Assembly (NCBI GenBank): GCA_964597315.1
Contig: CAZQXD010000094.1
Span: 1-12,711, forward strand
From: CAZQXD01 sp964597315
Lineage (GTDB): Bacteria; Pseudomonadota; Gammaproteobacteria; Competibacterales; Competibacteraceae
Direction: 5' to 3'
DNA length: 12,711 nucleotides
Positions within the stretch are counted from its first letter, which is position 1, and every line of letters begins with the position of its first letter. The notes under the pieces were generated by a model. It was not told where the DNA came from, made no database searches, and saw only the letters and a list, made by a program, of their open reading frames with translations. Shown one piece after another: positions 1 through 5,839 of the stretch. The position numbers were made by a program, and so were the translations under genes.

Positions 1-55
1 CTACGACCTGAAGGGGCGTAGGAATCCCCGCCGTTCACGGCGGGGAGGATGTCAA
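1..55 (+). mobile_element. Right end of an IS200/IS605-family (TnpB-type) element
   Basis: A perfect 8-bp stem (CCCCGCCG at 26-33, CGGCGGGG at 38-45) with a TTCA loop is followed by AGGATGTCAA. This is the arrangement I know from the right ends of many proteobacterial IS200/IS605-family elements, just after the tnpB stop codon. In this family the hairpin is recognised by the TnpA transposase, and the same segment forms the 3' part of the TnpB guide RNA (omega RNA/reRNA). Only this end is in the window; the body would lie to the left. The last tnpB codons may be present: one frame stops with TAG at 19-21, and another stays open through the hairpin. The exact boundary, about 55, is inferred from the usual GTCAA ending and could be off by a few bases. 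Confidence 0.65.
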
Positions 56-258
56 TTCAGGCGGATATCGTCCTCGACGATGTGGGTGAGTTCCAGCTCA
101 TTCACGGTCAGGGTCATCACCGCCCGAATCCGATCCCGGTCGCCCAGGCTGCCGCTCGCCAGGGCCTGGCGTACCGTATTCTCCATTTCCCGCTGGGAGG
201 TGACCCCTACCTGTTTGAGGAATTTCCGCACCTGCATATTAAAGACGTCTTCGTTCAT
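52..258 (-). CDS. DUF6494 family small protein
   Basis: A 68-residue protein starting MNEDVFNMQVRKFLKQVGVT. The opening NxxVRKFLKxVGVTSQRE (about residues 5-24), the following VRQALASG, and a C-terminal part with MTL...L..I...I.L match my memory of the DUF6494 family, small acidic-to-neutral proteins of proteobacteria with no known function. Its length is close to the family norm. I chose the ATG at 256-258 over one five codons upstream, because the family begins MNE and a GGAGAG ribosome-binding site lies just upstream. No signal peptide or membrane segment is seen, so it is probably cytoplasmic. It is divergent from mobA across about 100 bp. Its TGA stop lies at 52-54, inside the apparent end of the mobile element, so the last residue or two may have been set by the insertion. 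Confidence 0.75.
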   Translation of the reverse strand: MNEDVFNMQVRKFLKQVGVTSQREMENTVRQALASGSLGDRDRIRAVMTLTVNELELTHIVEDDIRLN

Positions 259-361
259 GGCGGCTCTCCACAAGGTTCGTGGCCGGGTGGCCGGAATGTC
301 CGGTTAGACTTATCATAGGCCGTTACCGTTCCCTTTGAGGGCTGTTCACCGTGGAGACCCC

Positions 362-970
362 ATGACCGCGTTTGCCAAGTCATCCATAGCCGCCGTGGTG
401 CTGGCCGGTGGTCGGGCTACCCGCATGGGTGGCCGGGACAAGGGCCTACTGCCCCTGGCCGGTCGGCCCCTGGCCGCCCATCTGCTGGAGCGGTTGCGGC
501 CTCAGGTGGGAGAGCTGCTGGTCAACGCCAACCGGCGCCGGGAGGACTATCTGGCCTTGGGCTATCCGGTGCTGGCCGACTCCCTGGGGGGTTTTCAAGG
601 GCCCTTGGCGGGTATGTTGGCTGCCCTGGATAAGGTCCGGGCTGGTTTGCTGCTGACCGCTCCCTGCGACTCGCCCCTGCTGCCCCCGGACTACGCCCGG
701 CGCATGTACGCAGCCCTGGAGGGGCGCCGGGCCGAACTGGCGGTGGCTCGGGACGCGGAGCGGGTGCAGCCGGTGTTTCTGCTGTTGCGTCGGGAACTGG
801 CAGGCAGCCTGCGGGCGTTTCTAGAGACTGGGGAGCGCAAGATCGACCGCTGGTTCGCCGATCACGAGACGGTGGAGGTGGATTTTTCCGACCGGGCGGA
901 GATGTTTTGTAACGCCAATACGCCGGAGGAACTGGCGGCCCTGGAGGCGGCCCTGAGGGGACGGGACTAG
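362..970 (+). CDS. mobA: Molybdenum cofactor guanylyltransferase MobA
   Basis: A 202-residue cytoplasmic enzyme that transfers GMP from GTP to Mo-molybdopterin, making the bis-MGD cofactor used by DMSO-reductase-family enzymes such as nitrate reductases and formate dehydrogenases. The N-terminal nucleotide-binding signature LAGGRATRMGGRDKG covers residues 14-28, followed by NAN at 55-57, GPLAG at 80-84, and PCDSP at 101-105, where D103 is the expected Mg2+ ligand. Length is close to E. coli MobA (194 residues). The ATG at 362 follows GGAGA at a suitable distance; an upstream TTG in frame adds residues with no family match. The neighbours give no molybdenum context: no mobB or moe gene is seen, so it may stand alone. 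It ends in a 4-bp tail-to-tail overlap with the symporter gene. Confidence 0.93.
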   Translation: MTAFAKSSIAAVVLAGGRATRMGGRDKGLLPLAGRPLAAHLLERLRPQVGELLVNANRRREDYLALGYPVLADSLGGFQGPLAGMLAALDKVRAGLLLTAPCDSPLLPPDYARRMYAALEGRRAELAVARDAERVQPVFLLLRRELAGSLRAFLETGERKIDRWFADHETVEVDFSDRAEMFCNANTPEELAALEAALRGRD

Positions 971-2904
971 AGGGGAGCGCGCCCGGTGTCCTCCCGGGAT
1001 GCCGTGGCCAATTCCAGGTAATAGGCCAGAAACGCCAGCAGCCCGATCCCCAGCAGCCACCACAACACCTGCCAGGTCCACAGGGGCGGTAGTCCGAACC
1101 ACCAGCTGGCTGGCTGGTTGGGGTCGCCGAAGCAGGTATTGCCCAGCACCGCGCCCGGCCCGATCCCCAAAAACAACCAGAGCAGTCCCCCGGTCCAGGC
1201 CCAGGGCAGCAGTCGGTATTTGGCCGGGGGCAGCCGCGTCCGGCGGCGCAGCAGGGCATGCCACTCCCGCTTGTGGAGCGTGTCGTCCCGGGTGACGGCC
1301 GATACCAGAATGGCCACGGTGAGGTTAGTCAGGATGCCCCAGCCCCCGGCGTGGATGGTCCAGGGCCAGCGACCCCAAGCGTCAATGCCCAGCCAGCGTT
1401 GGCCCACAGACTCGGTAAGGGTCACCACCACCAGCCCCGCCACCAGCCCCAGCACTACCCCCTGTCGGGTCAAAAACGGCCACCAGCACACGGCGATCAG
1501 GGCTGGCCACATCTGCAAGCCGTAGGACACCGCCAAGCCTCCCATCAGGGCCAGGGCCTCGGTGGAAACCGTAGCCACCCACAGAGCCAGGATCACCACC
1601 AACACGGTGCATAGTCGACCGGCAAACTTCAGGAGCGGGTCACCGGCCCGGGTCGGCAGAAACCGGGCCAGTAAGTCCCGTGTCAGAATGGCGCCGGCGG
1701 TAGCCATATAACAAGAGGCGGTAGACTCCATGGCCGCCAAGGCGCATAGAGCCAGCAACCCCACCACCCAGGGGGCGGATTCCTCCAAGAGATTGATGAG
1801 CAACAAGCCCAGCCGGTTCAGGCCGTTGGGTGTGGCCGCCAGGTCCTTGCCCTCCAGCGCCCCGGCCAGCACTGGATTGACCAGTGCCGGATAATCGCGA
1901 AGCAGGGCCTGATCGGCCCCCAGCAGATGCGCCCCCAACCCTTGCACGGTGGAGAACAGCAGGGTCACCAGGCCCATGACCAAGGCCAAAGCCCACACCT
2001 GCTGGGCCGCGAACGGCGCCGGGCTACGGCTGGCGAAGGCCCAGAGGGTGAAGGCCGGGGCCGCCATGATGCCCATCAGGGCCAGGGAGTAGCTCAGGGT
2101 CATGACCCCGGTCCAGGGACCACCCTGGGCCGCCGGGCCGCTGTCCACCCATTGGATCACCCCGGGCATGGCCAGGTAATGGCTGTAGCCCTGGGGGGTG
2201 CGTACCGGGTCGGACGCTCCCAGGGCGGCGATGCCCTCCAGGAGCCGCGAAGGCCCGCCCACCAGCACCAGCACCAGCACGCCGAGGATGACGATACCCA
2301 CGACCAGCAGCAGCCATTGCAGCACCCCCACCCGGGCCACCGTCCACAGCCCCCCCGAGGCCACGTAGCTGACCACCAGGGAGGCCAGCACCCACATGCC
2401 GAACTCCACCCCCACCAGCCCGTTGGTGAGTACATTGAACAGATACCCCGCAGCCCGTAGTTGCAGGCCCAGGTAGGGCACCGAAAACACCAGGGCCACG
2501 ATCACCACCAGGAGTCGCATGGTCTCCGAGCGGAAATAACAGGCGAACATATCCCCAGGGGTGACGAAACCGTAATGACGGCCCAGAATCCATTGGCGCT
2601 TGAAGAATAGCAGCGCCGGCACCGCCATGGTCAGCACCGACAGGTTCTCCCCGTAGGCATAGGGCAAACCGTCGGCGTAAATCTGGCCTGGGTCGCCCAG
2701 AAAGGTCCAGGCCGAATACAGAATGGCCGTGACCGCGCAGATAAACACCCAAGGGGGGATGGCCCGCCCGGCCAGGAAATAATCCTCGGCGGATCGGGAG
2801 TGCCGGACCCCAAGCACTCCCCAGAGAATGCAGTAGCCCCAGTACAGGATCAGCAAGGCGAAAATCCAGACGACTTTAGGCTCGATGGCGAGGTCGGTAC
2901 TCAT
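967..2904 (-). CDS. Sodium:solute symporter (SSS family) transporter
   Basis: A 645-residue, very hydrophobic inner-membrane protein with roughly 13-14 likely membrane segments. The SSS signature appears early as SAEDYFLAGR (residues 38-47), followed by a WTFLGDPG region. The Na2-site helix appears as AAMESTAS (about 390-397) and then ILTRDLLAR. SSS proteins (TC 2.A.21) take up small solutes such as sugars, amino acids, acetate or pantothenate with Na+. The substrate here cannot be told from sequence. It is longer than the common 480-550 residues, with an extended hydrophilic loop around residues 215-260 and extra C-terminal membrane segments. The ATG at 2902-2904 has no convincing ribosome-binding site, which suggests weak initiation or coupling to the YaaR-like gene 54 bp upstream. 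It converges on mobA; no terminator is visible between them. Confidence 0.88.
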   Translation of the reverse strand: MSTDLAIEPKVVWIFALLILYWGYCILWGVLGVRHSRSAEDYFLAGRAIPPWVFICAVTAILYSAWTFLGDPGQIYADGLPYAYGENLSVLTMAVPALLFFKRQWILGRHYGFVTPGDMFACYFRSETMRLLVVIVALVFSVPYLGLQLRAAGYLFNVLTNGLVGVEFGMWVLASLVVSYVASGGLWTVARVGVLQWLLLVVGIVILGVLVLVLVGGPSRLLEGIAALGASDPVRTPQGYSHYLAMPGVIQWVDSGPAAQGGPWTGVMTLSYSLALMGIMAAPAFTLWAFASRSPAPFAAQQVWALALVMGLVTLLFSTVQGLGAHLLGADQALLRDYPALVNPVLAGALEGKDLAATPNGLNRLGLLLINLLEESAPWVVGLLALCALAAMESTASCYMATAGAILTRDLLARFLPTRAGDPLLKFAGRLCTVLVVILALWVATVSTEALALMGGLAVSYGLQMWPALIAVCWWPFLTRQGVVLGLVAGLVVVTLTESVGQRWLGIDAWGRWPWTIHAGGWGILTNLTVAILVSAVTRDDTLHKREWHALLRRRTRLPPAKYRLLPWAWTGGLLWLFLGIGPGAVLGNTCFGDPNQPASWWFGLPPLWTWQVLWWLLGIGLLAFLAYYLELATASREDTGRAPL

Positions 2905-2958
2905 GGCGCGGTGTTGATACCCCGACGATGGGTGGGCTATTCCCGAAAGGAAGCCGAC

Positions 2959-3408
2959 CTAGGACAGGATATCCACGATCAGACCACGAATTTCCAGGAT
3001 ATTGGCGGTGATGCGGATGCGGTCCTGGTTGTCTCGCATCACCAGAGCCAGCAGGCTATCGGCCTCCCGGTCGATGACTTTGATGACGTGTTGGGTGTGG
3101 GCGTTATTCCAGGACCCTAGTATCCGCTCTAGCCGGTAGGCGTTGGCGGTGATTTTTCGGGTTAGGGTGACAATGAGATTGCGGAAGGCTTCCAAGTTTT
3201 TGATGGTGGGGTCGCGGTCCAACGCCTCCCCGGCTTGATCCAGGCGTCGGCGCAGATCCTGCAATTCCAGTTGCAGGCCCCGATCGGCCAGGTCCAATTC
3301 GCTGTGGGCCAGGGTTTCGGCGAAGGGTAGGGCGCCAGGGCCATCGGCGCGGCGCGGCCCCAGGCCGTCGCCTGGCTTACCGATGGGAGGTTTATTGCCG
3401 ATACGCAT
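2959..3408 (-). CDS. YaaR/DUF327-like protein
   Basis: A 149-residue soluble protein, highly charged and predicted mostly helical. The N-terminal ~30 residues are basic and low-complexity, followed by FAETLA, as in the YaaR family (Bacillus subtilis YaaR is about 146 residues). The C-terminal half matches the family pattern best: a Y-x-L-x-R-I turn near 91-96, H-x-x-K-x-IDREADSL at 107-119, and the ending ILEIRGLIVDILS, like the family's I-x-x-I-x-GLL-x-DL. The family's function is not established. GAGG lies a few bases before the ATG at 3406-3408. It precedes the symporter gene on the same strand with 54 bp between, so the two may form an operon. The family assignment is from remembered motifs and is moderately secure; an unrelated helical protein remains possible. 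Confidence 0.6.
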   Translation of the reverse strand: MRIGNKPPIGKPGDGLGPRRADGPGALPFAETLAHSELDLADRGLQLELQDLRRRLDQAGEALDRDPTIKNLEAFRNLIVTLTRKITANAYRLERILGSWNNAHTQHVIKVIDREADSLLALVMRDNQDRIRITANILEIRGLIVDILS

Positions 3409-3537
3409 GGGAACCTCGGATGGGGCTGGAGATGGGGCCTAGAAATCATACCCCAACTGGAGTTTCGGATAGTCATTCCCAGGCACGGGTCAATTACGGT
3501 ACGGGCGTGAATAAAACCGAAAGGGATAGACCCTCAT

Positions 3538-3555
3538 AATACCCTTGGGTGTATT
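3538..3555. promoter_or_regulatory. 18-bp imperfect dyad in the divergent intergenic region
   Basis: AATACCCTTGGGTGTATT is an imperfect inverted repeat: the outer five base pairs (AATAC/GTATT) match, one pair mismatches, and C/G then T/G continue towards the centre. It sits in an A+T-richer patch between the divergent YaaR-like and aspartoacylase-family genes. On the minus strand a TATTAT box overlaps its right-hand side, so a bound protein could affect transcription of the YaaR-like gene. Which regulator would bind is unknown. Confidence 0.3.
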
Positions 3556-3684
3556 TTATAGAATGTGTTATCCGAACAAAGATAGGCCCAACCTTAAAGG
3601 GGACGCTGAGACAGGGGTGTGCCTTGCACGCCGCGCCTATCCCTCCCCCCGCCCCGAGGGACGGGGACTCTCGGCGCAAACACC

Positions 3685-4836
3685 ATGACCAATACCGACA
3701 AGATTTCCTATATCGACTTGCCTTCGCCCTCGCCCGGCACCCGCCGCAGCTTGACGGTGCATCGCTTCGGAGCGCCCGGCGCTCGGCCTCGGGTGTACTT
3801 CCAGGCGGCTTTACACGCCGATGAATGGCCAGGGCTGCTGGTGGTGCATCATCTGCTGAAAATGCTGGGGCAGGCGGAGCGGGAGGGACAGATCCGAGGC
3901 GAGGTGGTGGTGGTGCCAGTGGCCAATCCAGTGGGTCTGGCCCAGTATATCAACGGCCGGGTGGTGGGGCGCTTCGATTTTGACGGCGCCGGCAATTTCA
4001 ACCGGGGTTTCCCGGACCTGACCGAAGCCGCCCTGAACCAGGTGGGGGAGCGGTTGGGAAACGACCCCGCCAGCAACGCCGCCCTGCTACGGGAGGGCTT
4101 GACGGCGGCGGCGGCGGCCTTGCCTCGGCAGCGGGAGGTGGATGCCCTCAAGGCCGAATTGTTGACTCTGTCGGTTGGCTCCGACATGGTGCTGGACCTC
4201 CACTGCGACGGCGAGTCTCTGCTGCACCTCTACGCCAGCCGCTGGCATCGGGACCTGGCTGTGGAACTGGGAACGGAACTGGGGGTGGCGGTGGTGTTGC
4301 TAGAAGAGGAACCCGGCGGCTCACCCTTTGATGAAGCCAACGCCGCGCCCTGGTGGAAGCTTCAAAAGCAGTGTGGCGCAGAGCGGCCTGTTCCCTTGGG
4401 CTGCTTTGCCGCCACCGTAGAGCTGCGCGGACAGGCGGATGTCCATGACTATTACGCCGAGAGCGACGCAGCCCGGTTGCTGCGGTTTTTGATCCGGCGC
4501 GGCGTGGTGGCGGGTGATCCGGGACCATTGCCCGATCCGGTGCATGTGGAATCGCCTCTGGATGGGGTGGATGTGTTGACCTCCCCGAGCGCTGGCATTC
4601 TAGCCTATCACAAGGCTTTGGGGGATTCGGTGGTCCGGGGGGAGGTGGTAGCCGAACTGGTGGAACTGACCGGCGCTGATCCCCATCAAGCCCGAACGCC
4701 GATCCGGGCCGATACCGACGGTATCCTGTTTGCCCGGATGGCGGAGAAGCTGGCTCGACCCGGGCAGAAGGTTTGTAAGATCGCCGGAACGACAAAACTC
4801 GCCTACAGGCAGTCGGGCAAATTGCTGGAAGACTGA
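3685..4836 (+). CDS. Succinylglutamate desuccinylase/aspartoacylase-family zinc hydrolase
   Basis: A 383-residue protein of the AstE/AspA branch of the M14 zinc carboxypeptidase superfamily, which cleaves amide bonds of N-acyl amino acids or related small molecules. The zinc site is visible as HADE (H44, E47) and DLHCD (H173). NPVG (81-84) and NFNRGFP (104-110, with R107) fit the substrate-carboxylate region, and TVELRG places the catalytic Glu at E246. The C-terminal ~90 residues (SPSAGILAYHKALGDSVVRG onwards) form the beta half-barrel typical of this family. No signal peptide is seen, so it is probably cytoplasmic. The ATG at 3685 has only a weak, distant GGGG upstream; an in-frame GTG at 3619 would add Pro-rich residues unlike the family, so I rejected it. 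It is not beside arginine-degradation genes, so AstE itself is unlikely. The true substrate is unknown. Confidence 0.85.
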   Translation: MTNTDKISYIDLPSPSPGTRRSLTVHRFGAPGARPRVYFQAALHADEWPGLLVVHHLLKMLGQAEREGQIRGEVVVVPVANPVGLAQYINGRVVGRFDFDGAGNFNRGFPDLTEAALNQVGERLGNDPASNAALLREGLTAAAAALPRQREVDALKAELLTLSVGSDMVLDLHCDGESLLHLYASRWHRDLAVELGTELGVAVVLLEEEPGGSPFDEANAAPWWKLQKQCGAERPVPLGCFAATVELRGQADVHDYYAESDAARLLRFLIRRGVVAGDPGPLPDPVHVESPLDGVDVLTSPSAGILAYHKALGDSVVRGEVVAELVELTGADPHQARTPIRADTDGILFARMAEKLARPGQKVCKIAGTTKLAYRQSGKLLED

Positions 4837-5084
4837 GGATCGGCGGGACCAATCCGGCTTACTGGGGTCGGCTCAGTCTCCTGGTGAGCAGTTCCAGACC
4901 CTTGGCCAGCCTCAGGGGCCCGATACTGATTTGCTCTTTCAAAGGACTGGCGACGGTGTTCCGGGGTTTAACGAAGGCTAATTTGGGATGGTTTTTATCA
5001 GATATAACAGAAAAATTAATCCTAAAGGCGGTCAATTCACCGTATCCGGCGACGGCCAACCCTCCGCTACCGTGGAGCCGATGC

Positions 5085-5113
5085 TTGTTTTGCCGCCGCA
5101 GTTATCTTATAAC
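5085..5113 (+). promoter_or_regulatory. Sigma-70-like promoter for dksA
   Basis: TTGTTT (5085-5090) and TATAAC (5108-5113) are separated by exactly 17 bp, followed by an A+T-rich start region, putting transcription initiation near 5120. The -10 box matches the consensus at 5 of 6 positions; the -35 box is weaker, at 3 of 6. This predicts an untranslated leader of about 93 bases before the dksA start. Confidence 0.5.
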
Positions 5114-5197
5114 TTTTTTATTGACCGCCCGGGAACGGTGGAGGCCGACCGCAACAAGTCCGGCGACGCTCCCCGAAGCGACCTTGTACACCAACCC

Positions 5198-5203
5198 AGG
5201 AGG
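5198..5203 (+). promoter_or_regulatory. Ribosome-binding site that sets the dksA start
   Basis: AGGAGG lies 9 bases before the GTG at 5213. It is the strongest Shine-Dalgarno sequence near any gene here. It supports GTG initiation over the in-frame ATG at 4988, which would add about 75 residues unlike the DksA family. Confidence 0.75.
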
Positions 5204-5212
5204 AAGGCTGTC

Positions 5213-5632
5213 GTGACTCTGGAACTGCCTGAAAATTACCGTCCTTCCCCGGACGAAACGTATATGAATCCCCAGCAACTGGCGTATTTTCGTAATAAGT
5301 TGCAAGCTTGGCGTCAAGATCTGGTAGAGGAATCCCAGGAAACCCTCAGCCATCTGCGGGAAGAAGAGCATTCCGTGGGCGACGAGGTGGATCGGGCCAA
5401 CCGGGAGAACGAAACCGGGTTGGAGCTACGCACCCGCGACCGGTATCGCAAGTTGCTAAACAAGATCGACGCCGCCCTGCGGCGCATTGAGGATGGCAGC
5501 TACGGTTATTGCGAGGATACCGGCGAGGAGATTGGACTGGGACGTCTGGAGGCTCGACCGGTGGCCACCCTCACCGTGGAAGCCCAGGAACGTCGGGAGC
5601 GCATGGAGGGCAAGCGGATTGGCGCCTTGTAG
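5213..5632 (+). CDS. dksA: DksA-family RNA polymerase-binding transcription factor, zinc finger degenerate
   Basis: A 139-residue cytoplasmic protein of the DksA/TraR family. DksA binds in the RNA polymerase secondary channel and, with ppGpp, adjusts transcription of stable RNA and amino-acid genes. Residues 18-93 form the coiled coil; its tip has the DxxDxA motif as GDEVDRA (D57, D60, A62), which is needed for activity in E. coli DksA. The globular part keeps EIGLGRLEARP. Of the four zinc-ligand cysteines, only C100 remains; the other three positions are T103, T121 and A124. This low-cysteine form is known in alphaproteobacterial and some other DksA proteins and should fold without zinc. The start is GTG with AGGAGG upstream. 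No neighbouring gene appears co-transcribed. The family call is firm; whether it is the cell's only DksA or a second, low-zinc copy cannot be seen. Confidence 0.9.
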   Translation: MTLELPENYRPSPDETYMNPQQLAYFRNKLQAWRQDLVEESQETLSHLREEEHSVGDEVDRANRENETGLELRTRDRYRKLLNKIDAALRRIEDGSYGYCEDTGEEIGLGRLEARPVATLTVEAQERRERMEGKRIGAL

Positions 5633-5633
5633 G

Positions 5634-5694
5634 CGGAGTCGGCTCAACTCCGGGGTCGAGGTCGATCCCGGCGAGCCTCACCCAGGGACCGACC
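5634..5694 (+). other. Two hairpins downstream of dksA
   Basis: CGGAGT (5634-5639) can pair with ACTCCG (5647-5652) across a 7-base loop. GGTCGATCCC (5660-5669) can pair with GGGACCGACC (5685-5694) with one mismatch across 15 bases. Neither is followed by a U-run, so they may be 3'-end structures of the dksA transcript or part of an unrecognised RNA. Confidence 0.35.
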
Positions 5695-5709
5695 GTAGCC
5701 GCTAGGTAA

Positions 5710-5732
5710 GGCGCTCGGCGCCGATATTTTAT
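5710..5732 (+). terminator. Possible intrinsic terminator of dksA
   Basis: GGCGC (5710-5714) and GCGCC (5718-5722) form a GC-only 5-bp stem with a TCG loop, followed by GATATTTTATT. The stem is short and the T-run is interrupted, so termination may be weak. Confidence 0.4.
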
Positions 5733-5767
5733 TAGTGGTTGGACTATTCCCTCCTCGATACCCTCTT

Positions 5768-5812
5768 TAGACTAGTTCTATATCGTTATGATCCATAAGC
5801 CGCTAGACTAGT
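5768..5812 (+). promoter_or_regulatory. Paired TAGACTAGT repeats around a -10-like box before the RND operon
   Basis: The 9-mer TAGACTAGT occurs at 5768-5776 and again at 5804-5812, 36 bp apart start to start. Each contains the palindrome ACTAGT, and the second extends to GACTAGTC. Between them lies TATGAT (5787-5792), a 5-of-6 match to a -10 box; a matching -35 box is not clear. Two identical palindromic cores flanking a promoter element upstream of an efflux operon look like repressor sites, for example for a TetR-type regulator, but no such gene is in the window. Confidence 0.45.
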
Positions 5813-5839
5813 CAATAACTTAACTCCAGAGCCAAAACT

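Larger units (their letters stand above)
4837..5212. other. Intergenic region upstream of dksA
   Basis: These 376 bp hold no gene I can support. The middle (about 4,975-5,030) is A+T-rich. The right part carries the likely dksA promoter and ribosome-binding site. A minus-strand reading frame (4859-5059) ends in a protein-like stretch rich in Leu, Lys and Arg, but it lacks an ATG, a good ribosome-binding site and any recognisable family. The plus-strand frame running into dksA is an upstream extension, not a domain. Confidence 0.5.

Noticed and set aside
26..45. Hairpin at the left edge read as a plain intrinsic terminator
   Set aside because: It has no T-run afterwards, and the flanking AGGATGTCAA fits an IS200/IS605 right end better.
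522..1259. Long minus-strand open frame overlapping mobA and the symporter end
   Set aside because: Its product is a Pro/Gly/Arg-rich composition typical of the wrong frame in GC-rich DNA, and it overlaps two well-supported genes.
1927..2460. Plus-strand open frame of 177 codons opposite the symporter
   Set aside because: His/Gln/Gly-rich low-complexity product, antisense to a clear membrane-protein gene.
3619..3684. Upstream GTG start for the aspartoacylase-family protein
   Set aside because: The added residues are Pro/Gly/Arg-rich and unlike the family N-terminus; the ATG at 3685 gives a normal length.
4988..5212. In-frame ATG extension giving a 214-residue DksA
   Set aside because: The extra ~75 residues match nothing in the family, cross the likely promoter, and ignore the AGGAGG-GTG start at 5213.
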